From: JBBFMJ01 sp037441225
Lineage (GTDB): Bacteria > Acidobacteriota > Thermoanaerobaculia > UBA2201
Direction: 5' to 3'
DNA: 35,472 bases
Assembly (NCBI GenBank): GCA_037441225.1
Contig: JBBISU010000027.1
Location: 1-35,472 of the forward strand
The position numbers were made by a program, and so were the translations under genes. Position 1 is the first letter of the stretch, and each line of letters starts with the position of its first letter. Below, piece by piece: positions 15,399-23,776 of this stretch. The notes beneath the pieces are model-generated. The model did no database searches. It was not told the DNA's origin and saw only the letters and a program-made list of their open reading frames with translations.

Positions 15399-15427
15399 TT
15401 TATATCACAAAGATTTTAAAAAATCAA
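15399..15427 (-). promoter_or_regulatory. Promoter of the ten-gene redox operon (probably leaderless)
   Basis: On the minus strand TTGATT (15422-15427) and TATAAA (15399-15404) are 17 bp apart, with TGA directly before the -10. Only six bases separate the -10 from the ATG of the P-loop gene, so transcription would begin at or beside the start codon. Confidence 0.65.
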
Positions 15428-15474
15428 ATTTTATGTACCATAAATCAATCTAAATTTTTTATAAAGCTTAAAGG

Positions 15475-15490
15475 TGTAACAAATTGTAAC
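15475..15490 (+). promoter_or_regulatory. Tandem TGTAAC direct repeat upstream of the protease promoter
   Basis: TGTAAC occurs at 15475-15480 and again at 15485-15490, a 10-bp period that puts both copies on one face of the helix. They end 12 bp before the -35 of the protease promoter, a suitable place for an activator. The cognate regulator is unknown. Confidence 0.3.
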
Positions 15491-15502
15491 ACAAAATTCC
15501 TA

Positions 15503-15530
15503 TTGACTTTTAATTTTTTTTTGTTAAAAT
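15503..15530 (+). promoter_or_regulatory. Promoter of the secreted protease gene
   Basis: TTGACT (15503-15508), 16-bp spacer, TAAAAT (15525-15530) with TGT before it (extended -10). A GGAGG ribosome binding site at 15537-15541 lies 5 nt before the ATG at 15547. Confidence 0.7.
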
Positions 15531-15546
15531 AAAATCGGAGGTCATT

Positions 15547-18500
15547 ATGAAGAGATTTTTTTTGATTTTTCTTTTAATTTCATCATTTGTCTTCTCCCAA
15601 GAAAAAATTGGAGAAGAAGCAAAAACCTTTTTACAAACACCACATCCATATCCTTCAAATGGCATTAAAGAAGAAGCAGTTTTGACTGATTATATTTATC
15701 ATTCTGGTGCATCCCTTATAAAAATCCACTTTTCAAAATTTGAACTGGCAAAAGATCATTACTTAATAATAAGAGACCCAGAAGGAAAATTTTCCTACAA
15801 ATATGAAGGACTTGGACCCCTTGGAACTGGTGAATTTTATGCCACATTTATTCCAGGTGATATGGTAATAATTGAACTCTTTACCCCAAACTGGGAGACC
15901 TCTTATGGCTATGAAATTGATGCATATTATTGGGGATACAAAGATTATAAAACTTCCTCTGAAGATTACTCCCTTCTTTCAGTTTGTGGTTCAACTGACT
16001 GGAAAAATGCAAAGTGTTATTCTGGAACTGTTTATGAAAAGGCAAAAACAGTCACAAGATATATTTATATAGAAAATCCATATATGTATGCTTGTACTGG
16101 ATGGCTTGTAGGATGTCAGGGGCATGTTTTGTCTAATAATCATTGTATCTCTTCTCAAAGGATTTTGGACAGTGCTGATTTTGAATTTATGGCAGAAGGT
16201 GGAACTTGTAACACTAATTGTGATGACTGGGGCGCCTGCCCTGGTCCTGTATGGAGTGGAACAAAGACATTTGTTACAACAAGTTCAAATTTAGATTATT
16301 CATTGTATTTATTAGGAGGAAATCCACAAAATACTTATGGTTATCTTCAAGCAAGGAATAGCAATCCTGTTGTAGGAGAACAAATTTACATAGCGCAACA
16401 TCCAAATGCTTGGGGGAAAAAGATTGCTTATGATAGTGATATGGATTCAGGTGGAAAGTGTAAAGTTGTTAATTTAAACAACAATGGTTGTGCAACATCT
16501 GCACCAGGACTTCACTATTATTGTGATACAGCAGGTGGCTCTTCTGGTTCACCTGTAATTGCTGTAAGTGATTATTATGTAGTTGGATTGCATAACTGTG
16601 GTGGATGTACAAACAGTGGGATACAAATTGATAATGTAGGAGCGGACTTACAATCAAAAGGAAACCTGCCTGATGCTTTTTGGGCAGGAACATCCTGTGG
16701 TGGTGGTTGCACTCCTCCTTCTGCCCCTTCAAATTTAAGCATTACAGGAAATTGCAATCAAGTTTCTTTAAGTTGGAATTCTGTATCTGGTGCCTCTGGC
16801 TATAACATTTACAGGTACACTGGAACTTGTTCAGGTGCAACCTTTACAAAAATTGGAACAACTACTTCTACAACTTATACAGATACAACAGCTTCTTCTG
16901 GCACAACTTATGCTTATGTTGTAAAAGCATATGCTGGAGTTGAAACTTGCGAATCAGGAAATTCAAACTGCGTCTCTACAACTGTTCAATCCACACCTCA
17001 AGCACCTGCTGCTCCAACTGTGACAGATGCCTGCAATGGCTTGATTGTTTCCTGGGGCGCTGCAAGTGGAGCAACTTCTTATAATATTTATAGAAGGACT
17101 GGTGGATGTGGAAACAATGGTTGGGGACAAGTTGCCTCAGGCATAACTTCTACCTCCTGGACAGATGTGGGTGCTTCCTTAGGCACAACTTATGGATATT
17201 ATATTGAAGCAGTAAACAATTGTGGAACTGCAACAAATGGCAAAAATGCCTGCGGCTCAGGGACCCACAACTTAACAACACCTGCAGCCCCAACAGGTCT
17301 TATAGCCACAGGAACCTGTACAAGCATAAATTTATCCTGGTCAGCAGTAAGCGGTGCTACTTCTTATAACATTTTAAGGACAACAAATTCAAATTGCTCA
17401 ACGGGCTTAACACAAATTGGAACTTCTACAACTACATCTTATTCCGATACAACTGCTACTGCTGGAACAACTTATTATTATGTTGTCCAAGCAGTTAACT
17501 CCTGCGGAACTTCTTCCAATTCAAACTGTGCCTCTGCCACAAGATTATCTGTGCCACCTGCACCAACAAATTTAACAGCCACAGGTACCTGTGTATCAAT
17601 TGATTTAACCTGGAGTGCTTCAACTGGTGCAACCTCTTATAATATCTTAAGGACAACAAATTCAAATTGCTCAACAGGCTTAACACAAATTGGAACTTCT
17701 ACAACTACATCTTATTCCGATACAACTGCTACTGCTGGAACAACTTATTATTATGTTGTTCAAGCAGTAAATTCCTGTGGAACTTCCTCTAATTCAAATT
17801 GTGCAAATGCTGTAANNNNNNNNNNNNNNNNNNNNNNNNNNNNNNNNNNNNNNNNNNNNNNNNNNNNNNNNNNNNNNNNNNNNNNNNNNNNNNNNNNNNN
17901 NNNNNNNNNNNNNNNCAAGCAGTAAATTCCTGTGGAACTTCCTCTAATTCAAATTGTGCAAATGCTGTAAGGTCTTCAGTGCCTTCTGCGCCATCGGCTC
18001 CAACTTATACGAATGTTTCTTGTACAACCTTAACAGTTAACTGGTCAGCTGTTTCAGGTGCAACCTTATATGATTTATATAGAAGGACTGGTGCTTGTGG
18101 AACTGGCTCTATAATTGCATCAAATTTAACTGGAACTTCTTACAACGATTCAGGGCTTACGCAGAATACCCAATATTCATATTATTTAGTTGCAAAAAAT
18201 TCCTGTGGGAGTTCTGCAAATGGTGCTTGTTCATCTGTGACAACAACTGGTGCTCCATCTGCACCAACAGGACTTACAGCCACTGGAACCTGTACATCAA
18301 TTGATTTAAACTGGAATGCTTCAAGTGGTGCAACTTCTTATAATATTTTAAGGACAACAAATTCAAACTGCTCAACGGGCTTGACTCAAATTGGAACTTC
18401 TACAACTACATCTTATTCTGATACAACTGCTACTGCTGGCACAACTTATTATTATGTAGTTCAAGCAGTAAATGAATGTGGTTCCTCTTCTAATTCAAAT

Positions 18501-20177
18501 TGTGCAAATTCATCAAAGCTCACACCTCCAACCCAACCATCAATCACAAATATAACTGATGAATCAAATTGTGCACAAAGTGGAATTAGAATTTATTATA
18601 ATTCAGGAACTGGAGCTACAAGTCACAATCTATACAAAGATGGAGGACTTGTTGTATCAAATTATACATCTGGCTCATTATATAACCCAGGTGATACGAA
18701 CAGCCATAATTATTTTATAAGAGCAATTAACTCTTGTGGAACTTCAGATAGTTCAACGCAAAGTTTTACAGATACCAATAATTCAACAATTCCAACAATA
18801 ACTGGTCCTTCTTCCAATACCTGTCCTTCCACATCCGTTACACTTACAACAGAAACAGGTATGACAAATTATCAATGGTATATAAATGGAAATGTCATAT
18901 CAGGTGCAAATTCATATCAATACAATGCAACACAAAGTGGAAATTATACGGTATCCTATACTAATTCTTATGGCTGTAATTCTACTTCAAACCCACATAC
19001 TGTCACAATAAATGCTTGCATTCCAAATATTGTATATTATTCAAACACTGGACTTATTTCAATAAATGAAGATGGAGATGGAATTCCAGAAGCAGGTGAA
19101 AAATGGCAGATTCAAGTGACAGTTATAAACAATGGACAAGCAAATGCAACAAATGTTTATGGAAATCTTGGAGGTGAAGGAATTACTCTTTGCAATGGAC
19201 CTGGATTTTTTGGAAATTTAAATATAAATCAGACATCATCATATACTTTTATCTTTATAATTGATTCAAACTACTGGTATTCAACTTATCCTTGTGGTTC
19301 TTCAATTGGCTTTGACCTTGTAAACAAGACCTCTGATGGTGGAACTTATACATATCAAGATGATTTAAATTTTGCAACACAACAAGTAGGGCAGCAAGGT
19401 GGAACCACAACTGAAAATAGAAACGCAGCAGATATTACAAATGTAAAAAATGCAACAAAGACCTCTGCATTTTCCCCTGCTTTTACATTGACTCCAAATG
19501 TAAATAGTGCAAATGTCTCCTTTACATTGTCTGGTACAACTGATCTTGTAAATTGCGTAAGAGTTGAGCTTTTAGCACCCGATAGCAGTTCGTTGGTATT
19601 GAAAGATTATGGACAAACAGCACAAAGCAGTTATGATGTCACTTCCTTTTACAATTCAAAAGGGGCAGGGACTTATACATTAAGTGTGACTGAAGCATCT
19701 GGATGTGGTGCTGCAAATGAAAGTGCAAATTGTACTTCCATTTTGATGTCTGTTTCAAAGACCTCAGGAGGACAAAATTGTGACACCTCTTCTTTTACTT
19801 GTGCTAATATGGCAGGTGAAGTTTCAAATGATCCAGCACATCATTTGAAAATCACAAAAAATGGTTCAAATGTAAATATTCAATTTGAAGATATAGGTGC
19901 ACAAAGTTATAACTTGTATGTTTCAAATAATCCAAATACGCATAGCTTTTCTGTTTCTTCAAGTTCTGATGGAAAAAAAGATTGCAACATAACAATTAAC
20001 AATGATTTAGGTGAGATGCTGGAAGTATTAAATTACAACCTTGAAAATGGGATAACTGGGGATACTTCTAAATTATTCATTTTAGTTTCAGGTGATAATG
20101 GAAGTGGTACTGAAGGAAGCTTGGGTTTTGATTCTTTTAGCATAGAAAGGACTGCAAGTAGTTATTGCAATAAATAA
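15547..20177 (+). CDS. Secreted Lys-C-like trypsin-fold serine protease with FN3 repeats (interrupted by assembly gap)
   Basis: A signal peptide (MKRFFLIFLLISSFVFS) precedes an S1-fold protease domain to about residue 385. The triad is SNNHC (His199), LDYSL (Asp250) and GGSSGSPV (Ser333), in a Cys-rich context resembling Achromobacter lysyl endopeptidase. Six or seven FN3-like modules follow, then an Ig/PKD-like module (TETGMTNYQWYING), a CARDB-like module, and a final beta-sandwich resembling a proprotein-convertase P domain. The 100-N gap (17816-17915) shifts the nominal frame. Joining the two identical 55-bp flanks gives one uninterrupted frame of 1492 codons including the stop, ending with TAA. 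The gap might instead hide further FN3 units. It is likely an exported or surface protein-degrading enzyme; promoter and RBS are clear. Two-gene and frameshift interpretations are disfavoured. Confidence 0.85.
17761..17815 (+). repeat. 55-bp sequence at left gap edge, identical to right edge
   Basis: The last 55 bases before the Ns (starting CAAGCAGTAAATTCCTGTGG) recur exactly as the first 55 bases after them. An exact overlap of this length looks like an assembler k-mer overlap rather than biology. Confidence 0.9.
17816..17915. other. Assembly gap of 100 Ns
   Basis: Exactly 100 N characters, the conventional placeholder for unknown length. It lies inside the FN3 repeat array, where short reads cannot be placed uniquely. 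Confidence 0.98.
17916..17970 (+). repeat. 55-bp sequence at right gap edge, identical to left edge
   Basis: Exact copy of 17761-17815. Merging the two copies restores the reading frame (…CANAV then RSSVP…) with no indel, suggesting the gap may be spurious. Confidence 0.9.
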
Positions 20178-20213
20178 TTAACATAAAAAAGGCAATTGAA
20201 ATTAAATTTGTAG

Positions 20214-20234
20214 GGGCTGAGCTCGCTTCAGCCC
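20214..20234. repeat. Palindrome, 7-bp stem GGGCTGA/TCAGCCC
   Basis: Perfect 7-bp stem with a 7-base loop (GCTCGCT), located 36 bp after the protease stop. Possible terminator or REP-like unit; followed by AAAAATATATTTA, not by a T-tract. Confidence 0.6.
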
Positions 20235-20249
20235 AAAAATATATTTAGC

Positions 20250-20270
20250 GGATCGCCACAAGTGCGATCC
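20250..20270. repeat. Palindrome, 7-bp stem GGATCGC/GCGATCC
   Basis: Perfect 7-bp stem with loop CACAAGT. Its core CACAAGTGC is repeated at 20403-20411, linking the two as members of one repeat family. Confidence 0.6.
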
Positions 20271-20290
20271 CTATAGATTATCGCATCTTA

Positions 20291-20309
20291 AATCCCGTAT
20301 ATCGGGATT
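20291..20309. repeat. Palindrome, 7-bp stem AATCCCG/CGGGATT
   Basis: Perfect 7-bp stem around the 5-base loop TATAT, in the middle of the intergenic cluster. Confidence 0.6.
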
Positions 20310-20545
20310 CGGGAATATGTTTTTTACCCTAAATGCTCCTTTTTTTTATCACAGGCTGAAGAACCTGCGGCTACAATTTTTTGATTATTATTTTAAGGGT
20401 CGCACAAGTGCAACCTTTACACTGCTGCTCTACTGCTCTATTTTATCTCATTTTCAAATTAATTTTTTAGGTTAATCCTTTTTTAAATTATATAAAATTC
20501 ATAAAAAAATTTTTATTTTATTTACAAATCCATAATTCAACTCAA

Positions 20546-20574
20546 TTGAAATAATAATCAAATTAATTTAAAAT
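20546..20574 (+). promoter_or_regulatory. Promoter of the delta-60 repeat protein gene
   Basis: TTGAAA (20546-20551), 17-bp spacer, TAAAAT (20569-20574). Transcription would begin near 20581, downstream of the longest-frame start at 20577, which supports the ATG at 20613. Confidence 0.55.
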
Positions 20575-20612
20575 ATTTGTGGATAGTTTATTTATTAAAA
20601 AAGGAGGCATTT

Positions 20613-22256
20613 ATGAGAGTACCTTTAATCTTTATTTTTTTATTTTCTCCCATTTTTCTTTTTCCTTATTCTTATATAAATGCTATTGCTATTCAAGAGG
20701 ATGGGAAAATTATAATTGGAGGGAATTTTACAAAAGTTAATGGAATTTATAAAAAATATTTAGCTCGATTAAATAGCGATGGAACATTAGATCCTTCCTT
20801 TTATGCTTCCCCTGATAAGCCAGTTTTAACTATTTTTTTGCAACCAGATGATAAAATTTTAATTGGAGGAGATTTTACCTATGTAAGTGATTATGAAAGG
20901 AGAGGAATAGCAAGGATTGATCAAGCAGGGATGGTTGATACACTTTTTAAAGCAAATGTTGAAGGTTCTGTTTATACAATTACATTCCAGGAAGATAGCA
21001 AAATTATAATTGGCGGAAGGTTTAAAAAAGTCAATGGAGAAAATTTTGAAAATATTGCAAGATTGAGTTTTTATGGTGATTTAGATAGGAGTTTTAAATT
21101 AGATATAGATTATGATGTCAGATGCATTCTAATTTTGCAGGATGGTAGTATGCTAATTGGAGGATTTATATTTCGTGTAAATGGGAAGGAAATGAAAAAT
21201 CTAATAAAATTATTGCCAGATGGCAAAATTGATGAGACCTTTAAGCCAGAGCCAGATGGTTGCATTGCTTCAATTCTTTTACAGGAAGATGGGAAAATTT
21301 TAGTGAGTGGATATTTTTTTAAAATTTGTGAAAAACCATTCTTGGGAATTGCTCGCCTTTATCTTGATGGAACCATTGATGATTCTTTTAATCCAAAACC
21401 AAATGACTATGTTTATAAAGCTTACCCTTATAAAGATTCAAAAATTTTTATAATTGGAAGATTTTTAAAAATTGGTGATAAGGAAAGGCATAGAATTGCA
21501 TTGATTTATAACAATGGAGAAATTGATAGCACCTTCAATGCAAATACAATAATAAAATGGATACAAGTTGCAACAAATTCAAAGGGGGGTTATCAAAGCC
21601 ACTGGAAGACAGATTTAAACATTCAAAACACTTCAAAGGAGTTGGCAAAAAGCTCAATTTATCTTCATTATCCTAATGGAGAGTTAGCAGGAACTATGAA
21701 AATAAATATAGAACCATTAAAGCAAGTTTCAATAAAAGATTTAGTAGGAAACCTCCATCTTGAAATCTCTGGTGCTTTGGAAATTTTTTCAGATCAAGAA
21801 ATAATTGTAGGTGCAAAAATTTACAATAAAATTCCTTCTTCTTCAAATTGCTACCCAGATGGTACTTTTTCCCAATATTTTAAAGGGTACAATCCAGATG
21901 AAGGATTATCTGGCATATATTCCTATTGGATTGTAAATCTTACAGAAAATGGTTTTTTTAGGACAAACCTTCATTTGACAAATATTGGAATGAAAAAAGT
22001 TTACTTAAAAATAAAACTTCTTGATTCAGAAGGGAATCTTTTAAAAGAATTTTTAGAGGAAATTAATCCAGCAGAATATAAGCAATTTCCACAAATCTTT
22101 AAAAATTATGCTGGCTTTGAAAATATTGAAAATGGATCAATAGTTATAAATAATTATAGTTCAAGTCCAATTATTGCTTCTGCTTCTCTTATTGATAATA
22201 TTACAAATGATGCTTCCACAGTTCAAGCACAACAAAAATTTGAAAACTATTATTAA
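20613..22256 (+). CDS. Secreted delta-60 repeat protein with C-terminal beta-rich module
   Basis: 547 residues from the ATG at 20613, preceded by AAGGAGG 5-6 nt upstream. A TTG-led extension to 20577 is unlikely because the promoter lies there. An N-terminal signal peptide (MRVPLIFIFLFSPIFLFPYS) is followed by about seven delta-60 units of 40-60 residues with the pattern QEDGKIIIGGNFTKVNG...ARLNSDGTLDPSF, a bacterial beta-propeller-like repeat. From about residue 325 a different module starts (WIQVATNSKGGYQSHWKTDLNIQN) and appears duplicated near 435 (YSYWIVNLTENGFFRTNLHLTNIG). This kind of tail is familiar from secreted proteins of Acidobacteriota-like lineages, by recollection only. Function unknown, probably surface or extracellular. 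Confidence 0.82.
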   Translation: MRVPLIFIFLFSPIFLFPYSYINAIAIQEDGKIIIGGNFTKVNGIYKKYLARLNSDGTLDPSFYASPDKPVLTIFLQPDDKILIGGDFTYVSDYERRGIARIDQAGMVDTLFKANVEGSVYTITFQEDSKIIIGGRFKKVNGENFENIARLSFYGDLDRSFKLDIDYDVRCILILQDGSMLIGGFIFRVNGKEMKNLIKLLPDGKIDETFKPEPDGCIASILLQEDGKILVSGYFFKICEKPFLGIARLYLDGTIDDSFNPKPNDYVYKAYPYKDSKIFIIGRFLKIGDKERHRIALIYNNGEIDSTFNANTIIKWIQVATNSKGGYQSHWKTDLNIQNTSKELAKSSIYLHYPNGELAGTMKINIEPLKQVSIKDLVGNLHLEISGALEIFSDQEIIVGAKIYNKIPSSSNCYPDGTFSQYFKGYNPDEGLSGIYSYWIVNLTENGFFRTNLHLTNIGMKKVYLKIKLLDSEGNLLKEFLEEINPAEYKQFPQIFKNYAGFENIENGSIVINNYSSSPIIASASLIDNITNDASTVQAQQKFENYY

Positions 22257-22267
22257 AGATGCTATCG

Positions 22268-22276
22268 TGATATAAT
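22268..22276 (+). promoter_or_regulatory. Extended -10 (TGATATAAT) before the zinc-ribbon/miaA/hfq operon
   Basis: TGATATAAT lies 19 nt before the ATG at 22296, followed by AAGGAG at 22284-22289. The same nonamer occurs before rpsP and before the tRNA. No -35 is evident at the usual distance. Confidence 0.5.
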
Positions 22277-22295
22277 TATTATTAAGGAGTTGAAA

Positions 22296-22589
22296 ATGGG
22301 TAATATGTTTTTTTCATTAGGTGCTTTATCTCTTCTTTCTCTTGCGCTTGTTTACTTATTAAGCATTTATTTTCCTGAAAATGAATATTTGCTTCAATTA
22401 AAAGAACAAAAGGCAATAAATATTTTCCTTTATGTTGCATTAGGTTCCTTTTGTCTTGGTCTCTTTTTAAGAATAATAAGCCCTGTTAAAAAAATTTTTA
22501 AAAATAAATGCAAAAGGTGTGGTGCTAAAATACCAGAAGGACATATTTATTGTTCTACTTGTTTGAGAGATTTAAAGGGCAGATATTAA
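22296..22589 (+). CDS. Small membrane protein with C-terminal zinc ribbon
   Basis: 97 residues from the ATG at 22296. A TTG at 22290 is in frame but abuts AAGGAG, leaving no spacing, so the ATG (6-nt spacing) is chosen. There are two hydrophobic helices (about 5-25 and 44-66) and a C-terminal CKRCGAKIPEGHIYCSTC zinc-ribbon, with the basic segment KKIFKNKCKR between. The zinc ribbon would be cytoplasmic. No family is recognised. It heads the operon running into miaA, 1 bp away. Confidence 0.7.
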   Translation: MGNMFFSLGALSLLSLALVYLLSIYFPENEYLLQLKEQKAINIFLYVALGSFCLGLFLRIISPVKKIFKNKCKRCGAKIPEGHIYCSTCLRDLKGRY

Positions 22590-22590
22590 T

Positions 22591-23538
22591 TTGGGAAAAA
22601 TAATTCCAATAATTATTTTAGGTCCTACTGCTTCTGGGAAATCCAAGATAGGAATAAAAATTGCAAAAGCTTTAAATGGAGAGGTAATAAATGCTGATGC
22701 AATGCAAATATATAAGGGTTTTGACATTGGCACAGGAAAGATTAAAGAAAATGAATGGGAAGGTATAACCCATCATTTAATAAGCTTTTTGGTTCCAATA
22801 GAGACATATTCTGCTGGAAGGTATAGGATTGATTGTTTAAAAATAATTGATGAAATAAAAAAAAGAAAAAAAGTGCCAATTATTGTTGGTGGTACCGGTT
22901 TTTATATTAGAACTCTTCTTAAAGGGATTGCACCCATACCAGAAGTACCTAAAAATTTAAGAAATAAATTAAACAAATTAATTTCCTCTTATGGTTGTAA
23001 TTATTTTTATAAATTCCTTTCCTTTCTTGATCCAATTTACAGCAAAAAAGTGAGCAAAAATGATAAGCAAAGGATAGAAAGGGCTCTGGAAGTAATTTTT
23101 TTTTCAGGGAAACCTTTTAGCAATTTTTTTAATAATGATTTTGAAAAAAGGGATTCTTTTGAAAATTTAAAAATAGGTTTGTATCTGGAAAAAGAAGAAT
23201 TAAAAAAAAGAATTAGAGACAGAGTTGAAAAAATGATTGAAAGTGGTTGGCTTGAAGAAGTAAAAAGATTAATTGATATGCAAATCCCCTTAAATTCTCA
23301 AAGTTTTAAAAGCATTGGTTATATTGAAATGGCAGAGGTCTTGGAAGGAAAATTAAATTTAGCCCAGGCAAAGGAAATTATAATAAAAAAAACTATTTCC
23401 TATGCAAAAAGGCAAATAGTTTGGTTTAAAAAAGAAAAGGAGGTCTTTTGGATAAAAGCAAAAGATTTGGAACTTGCTTTTTTTTCTATTTTAAGGTATA
23501 TTAAAGAAAAAACAGAAGGAGAAGGTTATGACAAGTGA
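22591..23538 (+). CDS. miaA: tRNA dimethylallyltransferase MiaA
   Basis: 315 residues with the P-loop GPTASGKSKIG near the N-terminus, VINADAMQIYKGFDIGTGK (DSxQxY-type motif with Ala in place of Ser), GGTGFYIRTLLKGIAP, and the C-terminal SYAKRQIVWFKKEKEVFWI. The enzyme adds a dimethylallyl group to N6 of A37 in tRNAs that read UNN codons. The start is a TTG at 22591; no ATG precedes the P-loop. It overlaps hfq by 11 nt. The miaA-hfq pair is a widespread arrangement. Confidence 0.95.
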   Translation: MGKIIPIIILGPTASGKSKIGIKIAKALNGEVINADAMQIYKGFDIGTGKIKENEWEGITHHLISFLVPIETYSAGRYRIDCLKIIDEIKKRKKVPIIVGGTGFYIRTLLKGIAPIPEVPKNLRNKLNKLISSYGCNYFYKFLSFLDPIYSKKVSKNDKQRIERALEVIFFSGKPFSNFFNNDFEKRDSFENLKIGLYLEKEELKKRIRDRVEKMIESGWLEEVKRLIDMQIPLNSQSFKSIGYIEMAEVLEGKLNLAQAKEIIIKKTISYAKRQIVWFKKEKEVFWIKAKDLELAFFSILRYIKEKTEGEGYDK

Positions 23539-23776
23539 AAACAATAAAACAAATGTAAATGTACAAGATAATTTTTTTAATCATTTGAGGAAAGAAAATC
23601 TATTAACCTTTATCTACTTGTTAAACGGTAGGCGCCTTGCTGGAAAAATTAAAAGGTTTGACAAATATTCTGTTGTTATGGAAATAAAAGGCAAAGAAGT
23701 ATTGATATACAAGCATTCAATTGCCTCAGTGACAACAGGAGCAGAGCAATTTGAAGAAAGCGATACTTCTGATTAG
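23528..23776 (+). CDS. hfq: RNA chaperone Hfq
   Basis: 82 residues, the short form lacking the long disordered tail of enterobacterial Hfq. Sm1 contains TFIYLLNGRRLAGKIKRFD, and Sm2 ends with the conserved YKHSIASV (Y61-K62-H63). Q13 and the N-terminal helix correspond to the proximal U-binding face. It forms a hexameric ring that pairs sRNAs with mRNAs. It has GAAGGAGAAGG upstream and overlaps miaA (11 nt) and the next gene (26 nt). The stop is TAG. Confidence 0.93.
   Translation: MTSENNKTNVNVQDNFFNHLRKENLLTFIYLLNGRRLAGKIKRFDKYSVVMEIKGKEVLIYKHSIASVTTGAEQFEESDTSD

Larger units (their letters stand above)
17281..18520 (+). repeat. Near-identical 273-bp FN3 repeat units inside the protease gene
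   Basis: Units beginning at 17281 and 17554 are exactly 273 bp (91 residues) apart and nearly identical over a block of about 160 bp encoding SYNILRTTNSNC through VVQAVNSCG. A third copy of that block after the gap (from about 18337) is offset by 701 bp, which is 2 x 273 once the 155 gap and duplicated bases are removed. A divergent unit lies between. Each unit carries about four Cys. Recent duplication or gene conversion is likely. Confidence 0.85.
20178..20576. repeat. Gene-free 399-bp stretch with a cluster of GC-rich short palindromes
   Basis: No gene is seen here. The stretch holds at least five inverted repeats, more GC-rich than their surroundings. GGGCTGA/TCAGCCC is at 20214-20234, GGATCGC/GCGATCC at 20250-20270, and AATCCCG/CGGGATT at 20291-20309. 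CAGG/CCTG lies within 20352-20375 (CAGGCTGAAGAACCTGCGG), and the imperfect GGTCGCAC/GTGCAACC is at 20398-20415. Elements 2 and 5 share CACAAGTGC; elements 1 and 4 are related through GGCTGA and TGTAG in opposite orientations. They look like degraded copies of dispersed REP-type elements. None has a clear T-tract of a terminator, though the first could stop transcription after the protease gene. The final part is AT-rich promoter DNA. Confidence 0.65.

Noticed and set aside
17281..18520. CRISPR-like direct repeats
   Set aside because: The repeats are 273 bp apart, in frame and encode FN3 modules; there are no short unique spacers.
17799..20177. A separate gene starting just before the N gap
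   Set aside because: Its start would lie in the duplicated 55-bp flank; joining the flanks makes it the C-terminal part of the 15547 gene without a frameshift.
20213..20415. CRISPR array or a set of terminators in the intergenic palindrome cluster
   Set aside because: The palindromes differ in sequence and spacing, and none has a clear T-tract after the stem.
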